NCBI GenBank assembly: GCA_029266635.1
Contig: JAQSWM010000008.1
Coordinates: forward strand, 62,001 to 126,000
Origin: Sphingobacteriaceae bacterium
GTDB taxonomy: Bacteria > Bacteroidota > Bacteroidia > Sphingobacteriales > Sphingobacteriaceae
Reading direction: 5' to 3'
Length of the DNA stretch: 64,000 bases
Both the position numbers and the translations under genes were made by a program. The notes beneath the pieces are model-generated. The model ran no database searches. It worked only from the letters and a program-made list of their open reading frames with translations, and had not been told where the DNA came from. Shown in pieces: positions 32,185 to 40,649 of the stretch (positions within the stretch are counted from its first letter, which is position 1; each line of letters opens with the position of its first letter).

Positions 32185-33480
32185 ATGAAAAACGCGTTCA
32201 TCTGTTTAGCTTTATCGCTGATGATATCCTGTAAAGAAAAGGACCGCGGCAACAACCTCGACCCGCTTGCAGAAAGGTATGTGAAGCTCGGGCTTATTAT
32301 CGGCCAATATGACGCCGATTTCGTAGACGCATATTACGGACCTGATTCCTTGAAACCGGTTTCTACCAAGCTTGCTACTTTCCCAAAAGACAGCTTGCTG
32401 AAAGCGGTTGATGAGTTAGCGGGAGACCTGAAAAAAGCTGCAGACGGCGAGTCGGATGACACCTTGCAGAACAGGGCAAACTGGATGCAACATCAGCTAA
32501 AAGCTTTCGGGCGCCGGATCAGGATCTTTTCGGGAGAGTATGCCTCATTCGATGAAGAATCGCACGATCTTTTCGGAGCAAAAGCCCCGGTATATCCGGA
32601 ATCACATTATCGGGATATCATCAAAAAACTTGATGGCATGCTTTCGGGCACCGGCGATATTTCTCAACGCTTTCAAGCTCTGGCAAACAGGTTCATCATC
32701 CCGAAAGAAAAATTAGATACGGTTTTTAAAACGGCGATAGCCGAATCACGCAAACGCACGCTGAAGCACTATAAACTTCCGTCAAATGAAAGCTTCACGC
32801 TCAGCTTTGTAACCGATAAACCCTGGAGCGGCTACAACTGGTACAAGGGAAATTACCGAAGCGAAATCCAGATCAATACGGATATGCAGATTTTCATTGA
32901 GCGTGCAATTGATGTGGGCAGCCATGAAAGCTATCCGGGCCACCATGTGTACAATATGCTGCTTGAGGAAAAGCTGTATCGTCAAAAAGGATGGGTAGAA
33001 ATCTCCCTTTACCCGCTGTTCAGCCCACAGTCGCTTATTGCCGAGGGCAGCGCTAATTATGGAATTGAGGTTGCGTTCCCGGGAAATCAGAAAACAGAGT
33101 TTGCCCGAAATGTACTGCTCCCTTTAGCGGGACTGGATACTACCGGCATAGACACGTATTTTAAAGCTATCGCTCTAAAGGCAGAACTGAACTACGCCGG
33201 CAACGAGGCAGCTCGCGGGCTGATAAACGGCACTATGACTGAAGCACAGGCACTGAAGTGGCTACAGGATTATTGTTTGTACAACCAAGAATCGGCGGTT
33301 AAGCGAATCAGTTTTATTAAGAAATACCGCAGTTATGTGATCAACTATAACTACGGTCAGGATTTGGTTAAGAACTATGTGGAGTCCAGGGGCGGAACAG
33401 CATCTAATCCGCAAAAGCGGTGGGAAGTGTTTGGGCACCTGCTCAGCAACCAGATTACGCCAGAACAATTGCTGAAGTAA
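32185..33480 (+). CDS. lipoprotein metallopeptidase-like protein (DUF885-like)
   Basis: 431 residues from the ATG at 32185, which starts a lipoprotein signal (lipobox MISC, Cys16). The active-site block HESYPGHHVYNMLLEEK (about 247-263) has the HExxPGHH pattern of the DUF885 family of predicted zinc peptidases. A downstream glutamate-containing helix (IAEGSANYGIEVAFPG) would supply the third ligand. The protein is therefore likely an envelope-bound peptidase. It is followed after four bases by a YfcC-type carrier gene, which suggests uptake of its products. Family assignment is by motif; the distance to typical DUF885 members cannot be judged by eye. Confidence 0.78.
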   Translation: MKNAFICLALSLMISCKEKDRGNNLDPLAERYVKLGLIIGQYDADFVDAYYGPDSLKPVSTKLATFPKDSLLKAVDELAGDLKKAADGESDDTLQNRANWMQHQLKAFGRRIRIFSGEYASFDEESHDLFGAKAPVYPESHYRDIIKKLDGMLSGTGDISQRFQALANRFIIPKEKLDTVFKTAIAESRKRTLKHYKLPSNESFTLSFVTDKPWSGYNWYKGNYRSEIQINTDMQIFIERAIDVGSHESYPGHHVYNMLLEEKLYRQKGWVEISLYPLFSPQSLIAEGSANYGIEVAFPGNQKTEFARNVLLPLAGLDTTGIDTYFKAIALKAELNYAGNEAARGLINGTMTEAQALKWLQDYCLYNQESAVKRISFIKKYRSYVINYNYGQDLVKNYVESRGGTASNPQKRWEVFGHLLSNQITPEQLLK

Positions 33481-33484
33481 GCCA

Positions 33485-34987
33485 ATGCCTATTCTGAGAA
33501 AGCTTCCATCCCCTCTTGCTGTGCTCATGACGGTAGTGGTAATTGCCGCACTTGCTACATGGCTGATGCCTGCCGGAAAATACGACACGCTCTCTTACAA
33601 GGAGAATGGCTCCTTCCTCCTGAACAAGGCAGGCAAGGAAATTCAGCTTCCCTTTGCGCAGAAAACCTTAGACAGCCTGCACATTCGGATTAGCCTGGAG
33701 AAATTCAGCAATGGCGATATAAAGAAGCCTCTTTCTGTCCCGGGCACTTACCACCGCCTACCCAAGAATGCGCAGGGAATTGTAAAGATCATAGAAGCGC
33801 CTTTACAGGGGATGTATGACACCATTGACATAATCCTCTTCATCATGCTGATCGGAGCTTTTATCAACATCTTTTATTCTACAGGTGCGATGGAAGAAGG
33901 GCTGGGCTACCTTTCGCATAAGATGAATGGTAAAGAGAGCTGGCTCATCATTACTTTAACTTTCCTGTTTTCTGCCGGGGGCTCGTCCTTTGGAATGGCC
34001 GAAGAAGCGCTGGCTTTCTATCCTGTACTTGTGCCTTTGTTCCTGGCAGCAGGCTACGATTTGCTTGTCCCCGTCGCGGTAATTTTCGGCGGCACGCAAA
34101 TCGGAACTTTGTCTTCGTTCAGCAATCCGTTCTCAACCATCATCGCGTCGAACGCGGCTGGCATCAGCTGGGCGGATGGCTTTTATGGGAGAATCCTGAT
34201 TTTTGTAGCCACCTCCGCGATTTTCATCTGGTACATTGTGAGGTATGCGCAGAAAGTGCAGAAAGACCCGGCTCTATCCCTGGTATTGCGCTACGATGGA
34301 CCGGTAAAAAGCCCTTACGCAAGCTTGGGTTCAACATCCTCAGCAAAACGTCCCACACGCAGGTCAACCCTGCTCCTGCTCCTTTTCTTATGCACTTTCC
34401 TGGTGATGGTAGACGGTGTGATTTTCCTGGAGTGGTGGCTGATGGAAATGTCGGCGGTATTTATGGTTGCTTCAATTTTAGTAGCAGTTATTACACGTAT
34501 GGGCGAAGCTGCATTTTTTGAGAAGTTCATCAAAGGTGCTGAGGGAATGCTGGGCGTCGGATTTATCATTGCCGTGGCTCGCGGCGTTACGGTGATCCTG
34601 AACGAAGGGAATATCAGCGACAGCATCCTGTTTTATTCGGCACAACTGATCAGCCACATGCCTGCTTCGCTGTTCATCGTTGTATTGCTGCTTTTGTACA
34701 TGGTTTTCACGCTGTTTATTTCCAGTTCCTCGGGAATGGCTGTTGTCACGATGCCGATCATGGGATCGCTGGCGGTGATTGCGGGTGTGCCGGGACGCGA
34801 GATCGTGAACAGTTATCTCTTCGGCATGGGAATTATGGGATTCATCACACCCACAGGATTGATCCTGCCCTCCCTGGCACTGGTTAACGTGAGCATTAAA
34901 ACCTGGTGGAAGTTTATCTGGCCCCTTATGCTGGTGCTGTTGCTTGCCTGTGCCGTTTTTCTGATTATCGGTATTAAACTGGGATAA
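33485..34987 (+). CDS. YfcC-type C4-dicarboxylate/basic amino acid carrier family permease
   Basis: 500 residues with about 12 membrane helices. It opens PSPLAVLMTVVVIAALATWLMPAGKY and has NAQGIVKIIEAPLQGMYDTIDIILFIMLIGAF, GGSSFGMAEEALAFYPVLVPL and LFISSSSGMAVVTMPIMGSLA, all typical of the DcuC/ArcD-like YfcC family (PF03606). Substrates suggested for this family are dicarboxylates, amino acids or peptides. It lies four bases after the envelope peptidase gene, so import of peptidase products is a reasonable inference. The reentrant-loop motifs are intact. Confidence 0.9.
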   Translation: MPILRKLPSPLAVLMTVVVIAALATWLMPAGKYDTLSYKENGSFLLNKAGKEIQLPFAQKTLDSLHIRISLEKFSNGDIKKPLSVPGTYHRLPKNAQGIVKIIEAPLQGMYDTIDIILFIMLIGAFINIFYSTGAMEEGLGYLSHKMNGKESWLIITLTFLFSAGGSSFGMAEEALAFYPVLVPLFLAAGYDLLVPVAVIFGGTQIGTLSSFSNPFSTIIASNAAGISWADGFYGRILIFVATSAIFIWYIVRYAQKVQKDPALSLVLRYDGPVKSPYASLGSTSSAKRPTRRSTLLLLLFLCTFLVMVDGVIFLEWWLMEMSAVFMVASILVAVITRMGEAAFFEKFIKGAEGMLGVGFIIAVARGVTVILNEGNISDSILFYSAQLISHMPASLFIVVLLLLYMVFTLFISSSSGMAVVTMPIMGSLAVIAGVPGREIVNSYLFGMGIMGFITPTGLILPSLALVNVSIKTWWKFIWPLMLVLLLACAVFLIIGIKLG

Positions 34988-35002
34988 ATATTACAACTAG
35001 AA

Positions 35003-35251
35003 ATGAGAGTCATCGCAGAACTGCCCCGTCCCGATTGCAAGATCACCATATTTTCAATGAACCAAAAGTTCCTGGTCAAGTTTGAAAAGGGAACGATGGA
35101 GCAGACTTACAAACTTTCAGAAATGGATATGACTGATGGCGTAAACAGCGTCTTCGAGATACTGGACGAGGAGTTTATCAGTTCTGTTGTGAAACGTTTT
35201 GATGACATGAGAACAGATTTCCATGCTGCCTATAAAAGGCACGAATTTTAA
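35003..35251 (+). CDS. small conserved-looking protein of unknown function
   Basis: 82 residues, soluble. It opens MRVIAELPRPDCKITIFSMNQKFLVKFEKGTMEQTYKL, a beta-hairpin-rich start, followed by an amphipathic helix to the end (FISSVVKRFDDMRTDFHAAYKRHEF). I do not recognise a named family. It lies 15 bases after the carrier gene and 29 bases before an SGNH hydrolase gene on the same strand, so it is probably co-transcribed. Codon use and length look genuine. Confidence 0.75.
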   Translation: MRVIAELPRPDCKITIFSMNQKFLVKFEKGTMEQTYKLSEMDMTDGVNSVFEILDEEFISSVVKRFDDMRTDFHAAYKRHEF

Positions 35252-35280
35252 TTTCGATATTTACTTTCCCATTTATTAAG

Positions 35281-35943
35281 ATGAAAAAGCAACTATTTTC
35301 CCTTGCGCTTCTATTTATCGCTGTCACCTCCTTCGCCCAGACACAGCACCGTTACTGGGATGATATACAGACAATAAAGAAATTTGATAAACTCTACTCC
35401 CCGCCCGCTAACCCAATCCTGTTTGTGGGCAGTTCTTCTATTCGAAAGTGGGATTATGTGCAACGTGCCTTCGGAGAATATGATGTTATGAATCGTGGCA
35501 TAGGCGGCGCAATAACAGATGATATTACTTTTTACCTCAACGATATTGTATTCCCTTACAAGCCAAGGCAAATAGTATTATTTGTGGGAGAAAACGATGT
35601 CCCATCAGCCTCAACGCCCGATTCCATACTGGCTAAAACCAAGCGCTTATTCAGTGCAATCAGGACAAAGTTGCCCGGAATTCCGATCGTGTACATATCT
35701 ATTAAGCCCAGCCCGAGCCGCGATAAGTTCATGGATAAGGCAAAGGAGACCAATAAACTGATACGGCAATATCTCTCCACAGACAAGAACACCGTGTTTG
35801 TGGATGTGTACAGCCTGATGCTAACTCCGGAAGGAAAATCAAGGCCAGAGTTGTTCGGCTCCGACATGCTCCATATGAACAAAGCGGGTTATGCAATCTG
35901 GGAGAAAGCCGTACGCCCGTACCTTCTAAAGCGCACAGACTAA
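35281..35943 (+). CDS. secreted SGNH/GDSL hydrolase
   Basis: 220 residues with a signal peptide (ending SFAQ). SGNH blocks: I, FVGSSSIRKW (nucleophile Ser, the second or third of the SSS run); II, NRGIGGAITDD (Gly); III, FVGENDVPS (Asn); V, DMLHMNKAGYAIW (Asp and His). These are the marks of GDSL-like esterases/lipases, which in Bacteroidota commonly deacetylate carbohydrates or act on lipids. All four blocks are intact. It is one of two SGNH genes in this run. Confidence 0.92.
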   Translation: MKKQLFSLALLFIAVTSFAQTQHRYWDDIQTIKKFDKLYSPPANPILFVGSSSIRKWDYVQRAFGEYDVMNRGIGGAITDDITFYLNDIVFPYKPRQIVLFVGENDVPSASTPDSILAKTKRLFSAIRTKLPGIPIVYISIKPSPSRDKFMDKAKETNKLIRQYLSTDKNTVFVDVYSLMLTPEGKSRPELFGSDMLHMNKAGYAIWEKAVRPYLLKRTD

Positions 35944-35964
35944 ACACTTCCTAAAGCACACACA

Positions 35965-36741
35965 ATGGCTGATATTCATCTGGTTAACTGGAACGTGAAT
36001 GGAATCCGTTCTATCATCAAGAAAGATTTTGTCAGAGATATTGAAGCAATAAATCCTGACATTCTCTGCCTCCAGGAAACCAAGGCAAGCTCAGAGGAAG
36101 TAAAGTCAGCCTGCCAGCTTCTGCCCGAATACAAGCTTTACGTAAATTCATCAAAAGCACGGAAAGGCTATTCCGGCACCGCAATCCTATCCAAAACAGA
36201 ACCGCTGAATGTTGCCTGCGATATGAACATCGAAGAACACGACCAGGAAGGCAGGGTAATAGCCGCAGAGTTTGAGAAGTTCTTTCTCGTTACAGTTTAT
36301 TCGCCTAACGCGGGCGATGGCCTGAAACGCCTGGACTATCGAGAACGCTGGGATGAGGATTTCAGGAATTACGTGCTAGAGCTCCAGTCGAAAAAACCGG
36401 TTATCATTGCTGGAGATTTGAACGTGGCGCATAAAGCTATTGATATTGCGAGAGCAAAAGAAAACTTCAACAAGTCTGCCGGTTACACTCAACGTGAGAT
36501 AGACGGATTTGAAAAACTGCTGAATGCCGGGTTTACTGATACTTTCCGCCACCTCCATCCCGACGAGATAAAATACTCCTATTGGAACCAGATGTTCAAT
36601 GCCCGTGCCCGAAACAGCGGCTGGAGGATTGATTATTTCGTGGTCAGCAATTTATTACTGGGGAATGTAAAAGAAGCCGCAATTCACAACGAGTACTTCG
36701 GCTCCGACCATTGTCCCGTTTCATTAACTCTCGATATTTAA
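35965..36741 (+). CDS. xth: exodeoxyribonuclease III
   Basis: 258 residues, normal length. It opens LVNWNVNGIRSIIKKDF and has ILCLQETKAS (metal-binding Glu), GYSGTAILSK, IIAGDLNVAHK (Asp-Asn), RNSGWRIDYFVVS and the C-terminal SDHCPVSLTL (catalytic Asp-His). This is the ExoIII/APE1-type AP endonuclease of base-excision repair. It sits 21 bases after one SGNH gene and 10 before another, which appears to be accidental neighbourhood rather than shared function. Confidence 0.97.
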   Translation: MADIHLVNWNVNGIRSIIKKDFVRDIEAINPDILCLQETKASSEEVKSACQLLPEYKLYVNSSKARKGYSGTAILSKTEPLNVACDMNIEEHDQEGRVIAAEFEKFFLVTVYSPNAGDGLKRLDYRERWDEDFRNYVLELQSKKPVIIAGDLNVAHKAIDIARAKENFNKSAGYTQREIDGFEKLLNAGFTDTFRHLHPDEIKYSYWNQMFNARARNSGWRIDYFVVSNLLLGNVKEAAIHNEYFGSDHCPVSLTLDI

Positions 36742-36751
36742 GTTTTACAAG

Positions 36752-37849
36752 ATGAAGATCATCAATAAAATTCTGTTGTTAGCGGCTCTGGCTTGTGCCG
36801 ATGGCGCCTACGCTCAAACCAAACAATCTTACACTCCCGCAACCCAGCTTACGATGGTGGGAAAAGTGTACGCCACTAAAAGTCCCTTTCATCGGGTAGA
36901 TACAGCTACCTACCCCGATCTTCCTCCTGTTGTTAAACGATTGCTCACCAATTCGGCGGGCGAGGCAATCTCCTTCCGCACCAATAGCTCAACCATCTCT
37001 GCAAAATGGTGCGTTACTGCCTTGAAGCAGCTGTCCAACATGACGCCTATCGCCAATAAAGGCCTCGACTTGTACATCAAGAAAGATGGCAAGTGGGTTT
37101 TTGCCGGAGTGGGCAGGCCAGGTGACGAGTGTAACACCGGTACGCTGGTGAGCAACATGGACAATTCTGAAAAAGAATGCTTGTTGTACCTGCCTTTATA
37201 TGATGAAACAAAGAAACTGGAGATCGGCGTCGATGAAAAATCCTGGATCAAGCCTGCGGCAGATCCTTTCCGAAAACGAATTCTGATTTATGGATCCAGC
37301 ATTTTACAGGGTGCTTCTGCAAGCCGTCCGGGAATGGCATATCCCGCAAGGTTGTCTCGTGAAACGGGGCTCAACTTCTTAAACCTCGGTATCAGCGGCA
37401 ACGCGAAGATGGAAAAAGCTGCGGCTGATATGGTTGCCTCCATCAATGCCGACGCTTACATTCTCGACTGCGTCCCGAATCCGAGCCCTGAACAGATTAC
37501 CGAACGCACGGCCTACCTCATCTCTGCCATCCGCAAAAACCATCCCTCCGCTCCCATTATCATGATTCAGAGCATCGTTCGCGAGACCGGCAACTTCGAT
37601 CCGAAGGTAGCGAAGACCGTGCATCAGCAGAACGAAAACTTCAGACAGGAATATCTGGCGGCTGTACGCAGAGGAACAAATGACCTGTATTTTATTCCGG
37701 CTGCAAACCTCTTAGGCAACGACCATGAAGCAACGGTGGATGGTACCCACCCCAATGATATTGGTTTTGACCGTATGTTAAATGTGCTTAAGCCACAGAT
37801 TCTGAGTATTCTGAAGGAATATGGAATAGATGCTCCTGTAAACTATTAG
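36752..37849 (+). CDS. secreted two-domain SGNH hydrolase (GxDLY type)
   Basis: 365 residues with a signal peptide. The N-terminal domain (about 25-170) has GLDLYIKKDGKWVFAG, the GxDLY motif of the N-terminal domain found in front of certain SGNH hydrolases. The C-terminal SGNH domain (about 174-355) has block I ILIYGSSILQGASASRPG (Ser), block II NLGISGNAKM, block III DCVPNPSP (the usual Asn position) and block V DGTHPNDIGFDRM (Asp, His). Likely a periplasmic carbohydrate or lipid esterase. The stop codon overlaps the last bases of the convergent YdcF-like gene (37846-37849). Confidence 0.9.
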   Translation: MKIINKILLLAALACADGAYAQTKQSYTPATQLTMVGKVYATKSPFHRVDTATYPDLPPVVKRLLTNSAGEAISFRTNSSTISAKWCVTALKQLSNMTPIANKGLDLYIKKDGKWVFAGVGRPGDECNTGTLVSNMDNSEKECLLYLPLYDETKKLEIGVDEKSWIKPAADPFRKRILIYGSSILQGASASRPGMAYPARLSRETGLNFLNLGISGNAKMEKAAADMVASINADAYILDCVPNPSPEQITERTAYLISAIRKNHPSAPIIMIQSIVRETGNFDPKVAKTVHQQNENFRQEYLAAVRRGTNDLYFIPAANLLGNDHEATVDGTHPNDIGFDRMLNVLKPQILSILKEYGIDAPVNY

Positions 37850-39105
37850 GGATCAAGAATATCCAACGGGTTAATGTGCAGGCATTTTTCGCTCGGGTAA
37901 TATTCATTTTCCAGATCACTCAACCTGGTCATCCGGGTATATGGCGTATTGCCGAGCTCGGCAGCATTGCGCTTGTCCATGCCTAAAATGTACTTGCTCT
38001 GAGAAGCGTCTGTTACAGTCATTACAGGCTTGCCTTCAGGAATGCCGAAGTGGTATATCATCCGGTTTACGTTACGCAGGTTAGTGGTGGTATGGCGGGC
38101 GTGCGGCTCAATAAAGATTGCTTTCGCCGGAAGATGAAGGCTGTCAACCATGTACTTCTTCATCTCCACAGCTTCGTTGAACGGTGTTTTGTTTGGATGC
38201 ACGTTCCCTCCGGAAACGACGATAAACGGAGCTAATCCGTTCTTAAAACGCTCTGCCGCTAGCCTGCAACGATATGCCCCATTCGGCTCCAGGGCGACGC
38301 CTTGCTCTTCAGGGCCTTGTCCGGGCACCAGGATCACGCTGTACTTGTATTTATCCCATTCCGTGTTCGCGATCTGCTTAAAAGGCGCTTTGTTGTCGCC
38401 CTTCCACATTGGCTCGTAGCGTGCGGCTTCGTCCCGGCCGTTTATAGCCAGCGAGGACAGTGCCGCGTAGGCAGGAAGTTCAAAAAACAGTTTTTGATGT
38501 TTCCGAAATAGCTTTTTAACAGACTTTCGTATCGCCGATTTAAACTCAAGGTCATCAACATTATAGCTTATTGCATCTATTTTCGGGTAGCGGGGAGCTT
38601 TGCCTTCCATGTAAGTTGCAAGCACATTGTTTATTCCTGCGGCATCCTGCTCCCATGCATTGCGCAAAAGCGAATCCTCGTTTCCTTTTTCAAACAGTTT
38701 GTACTTGCCCTCTTTCCTCAATTGCTGCATCACCTCCCTGAATTGCGGGTATCGGTCTCGCAAAAGCAGCAACTGATCGCCAATAGCTTTAATCTCCTGC
38801 CCTGTCCACATCAGTGTTTGCGAAATACACGACATGTCAGAACAGGTATTAACCGCCGAATTCACTTTAGCAGCCTTTTGCCAGGATAATCCACTAAGTA
38901 CCGGATCTTTCATCAGGATGTTTTTAACCTCCGGCGTTGAATTCAGCACATGTAGCAGGTAAAAGCCTTTGCTCATGATTGCCTGTTCAGTTTTGCGGGA
39001 AAACTTTGTTTTGATCCCGGCAGAGTTTGCCGGACTTATAAAGGCAAAGTTGATGCTGGATACAAGAAAGAAGATCAGAAAGCGGACTTTATAATTGGAG
39101 TTCAT
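37846..39105 (-). CDS. YdcF-like (DUF218) protein with long N-terminal domain
   Basis: 419 residues with a signal peptide (about 1-29). The C-terminal half is a DUF218/YdcF domain: VILVPGQGPEEQGVALEPNGAYRCRLAAERFK, APFIVVSGGNVHPNKTPFNEAVEMKKYMVD, IFIEPHARHTTTNLRN and MTVTDASQSKYI. The N-terminal 200 residues are helical (KTEQAIMSKGFYLLHVLNSTPEVKNILMK) with a Cys pair in NTCSDMSCI, and I do not recognise them. YdcF-type domains bind SAM or nucleotides in known cases, or are involved in envelope glycan metabolism (ElyC/SanA); a periplasmic role fits the signal peptide. Overlaps its convergent neighbour by four bases. Confidence 0.85.
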   Translation of the reverse strand: MNSNYKVRFLIFFLVSSINFAFISPANSAGIKTKFSRKTEQAIMSKGFYLLHVLNSTPEVKNILMKDPVLSGLSWQKAAKVNSAVNTCSDMSCISQTLMWTGQEIKAIGDQLLLLRDRYPQFREVMQQLRKEGKYKLFEKGNEDSLLRNAWEQDAAGINNVLATYMEGKAPRYPKIDAISYNVDDLEFKSAIRKSVKKLFRKHQKLFFELPAYAALSSLAINGRDEAARYEPMWKGDNKAPFKQIANTEWDKYKYSVILVPGQGPEEQGVALEPNGAYRCRLAAERFKNGLAPFIVVSGGNVHPNKTPFNEAVEMKKYMVDSLHLPAKAIFIEPHARHTTTNLRNVNRMIYHFGIPEGKPVMTVTDASQSKYILGMDKRNAAELGNTPYTRMTRLSDLENEYYPSEKCLHINPLDILDP

Positions 39106-39234
39106 CAGGGTGGATGTTTTGAGCGAAATTATATCATTCTAAGCTCTGGCACAATTTTTAATTATAAATTGCAGTATAATCGAAAAATCTTCGTTTATAC
39201 TATATTAGCTAAATAGACATCAGAAGCAAAGATT

Positions 39235-39250
39235 GGCTGTGCATACAGCC
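39235..39250 (+). other. small hairpin in the leader of the gene at 39268
   Basis: GGCTGT, loop GCAT, ACAGCC: a perfect six-base-pair stem 17 bases before the start codon. It could affect translation. No T-tract follows. Confidence 0.35.
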
Positions 39251-39267
39251 TTAACTTATAAGATACA

Positions 39268-39615
39268 ATGGAACATCAACCAGAAATTCACAACGAGCTA
39301 ACAGACGAAGAGATCAAAAATATTATTCTTTCAGCCAAAAAACTCGGGTTGAGAGACACAGTAGACCTGTATTTGTTAGACTACATTAAACATTGTTTTC
39401 TGGAAGATAACCAGCTCGCGAAAAATATAGATAAACTCAAGAATGCTATCGATCACATCAGTGATAACGCAGTAAAAAAAGACGTTGAAGATGTGCTTTC
39501 CAGCCTGCAATGCGTTCAATCTGAATACAACGAATACATTGAAGATATGCGGGTGTTTGCGCATGCCGGCGCACCGCATAGAGCTACAAGCAGGTTGCTC
39601 GACGATTTGAAATAG
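39268..39615 (+). CDS. small helical protein of unknown function
   Basis: 115 residues, soluble, almost wholly helical with acidic N-terminus (HNELTDEEIKNIILSAKKLGLRDTVDLYLLDYIKHCFLEDNQLAKNIDKLKNAIDHIS). A coiled-coil-like heptad pattern covers about 45-95. No family recognised. It is divergent from the YdcF-like gene across a 162-base gap that is AT-rich and holds the small leader hairpin. It may be an adaptor or an anti-sigma-like small regulator, but nothing in the sequence proves this. Confidence 0.7.
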   Translation: MEHQPEIHNELTDEEIKNIILSAKKLGLRDTVDLYLLDYIKHCFLEDNQLAKNIDKLKNAIDHISDNAVKKDVEDVLSSLQCVQSEYNEYIEDMRVFAHAGAPHRATSRLLDDLK

Positions 39616-39689
39616 CATTAACTCTTACGACGGCTATACAAATAGCAGAGGAATTCTTACATTCGGGTGCTTAAAGCTCCGTCTGCCTC

Positions 39690-40649
39690 ATGCACAAAGC
39701 CTTCTCCTCGCTACTCTTTCTTAGCCTCGGCGCTTTGTTTATTTCAGGCAAAGCCGATGAATTGCCCCCAACCTTCGATAACTGTAAGAGGTGTGCCATT
39801 CTCGCTGAACAGTCTGTAAACAGGATAGCGATCGCCGATCTGGATAAACAGGAGATTGTGTGGAGTTGGTATCCCAATAAGGCGGGAATAAATTCAAATC
39901 ACCTTTCCTGGTTCAGGGCGCCATCTGATGCGAAAGTGGTGTATGGCGGCCAGTTTATTTTAATGACTGCTTCCGGTGGCGGGGTTGCCCTGATCAGGAT
40001 TGCGGACAAGAAAGCTGTCTTTTATGCTTATGCCGGATCAAACCCACACTCAGCCGAGCTGCTGCCCGACGGCAATATCGTAACAGCCTCCAGCACGGGC
40101 AACTACTTGAAGATATTTAGTGTTGATACGCTCCAATCTTCCGATAAGGTCTACAGCAAAACAATTCCCATTGCCTTCGGGCATAATGTGGTTTGGGATA
40201 AAAAAAATCGGGTACTCTGGTCGGCAGCTAATGATCAGCTGAAAAGGTATATCTATAACTTCAACAAACATCAGCCCGATCTTATTCTAAAAGGGTCCAT
40301 CCCGCTCCCCGGCAGCGAGGCTCATGATCTTTTTCCGGTCTATGGCGAGAATGCTCTTTGGCTCAGCAACCCCACAGGCGTTTACAAGTTTGATGTAGCT
40401 ACTAGGAAAATCCAACAAATCCCCAACCTCTTCCATGATATCAAGTCGGTAACCTCGGGTCCGAAAGATTATCCTGTAATGATTACGCATCCCGATACTA
40501 CTCCGAAATCCTGGTGGACCGATGAAGTAAATTCACTAGATGGCAAGGTTCTTTTTAAATCAACCGGCTTAAAGATCTATAAAGCAAGATGGTTCCTGCA
40601 AAACCAATTCAGTTACGATAAAGCACTAAAATTCAATTTACACAAATGA
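39690..40649 (+). CDS. secreted beta-propeller protein, DUF6528-like
   Basis: 319 residues with a signal peptide. The repeats have the pattern of a six- to seven-bladed propeller: NRIAIADLDKQEIVWSWYP, GVALIRIADKKAVFYAYAGSNPHSAELLPDGNIVTASS, NVVWDKKNRVLWSAANDQLKRYIYN, and ALWLSNPTGVYKFDVATRK. The SNPHSAELLPDGN and EAHDLFP motifs recall the DUF6528 family, which I remember as sitting next to glycoside hydrolases. It overlaps the GH88 gene by four bases (ATGA), so the two are translationally coupled and probably act on the same glycan. Confidence 0.78.
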   Translation: MHKAFSSLLFLSLGALFISGKADELPPTFDNCKRCAILAEQSVNRIAIADLDKQEIVWSWYPNKAGINSNHLSWFRAPSDAKVVYGGQFILMTASGGGVALIRIADKKAVFYAYAGSNPHSAELLPDGNIVTASSTGNYLKIFSVDTLQSSDKVYSKTIPIAFGHNVVWDKKNRVLWSAANDQLKRYIYNFNKHQPDLILKGSIPLPGSEAHDLFPVYGENALWLSNPTGVYKFDVATRKIQQIPNLFHDIKSVTSGPKDYPVMITHPDTTPKSWWTDEVNSLDGKVLFKSTGLKIYKARWFLQNQFSYDKALKFNLHK

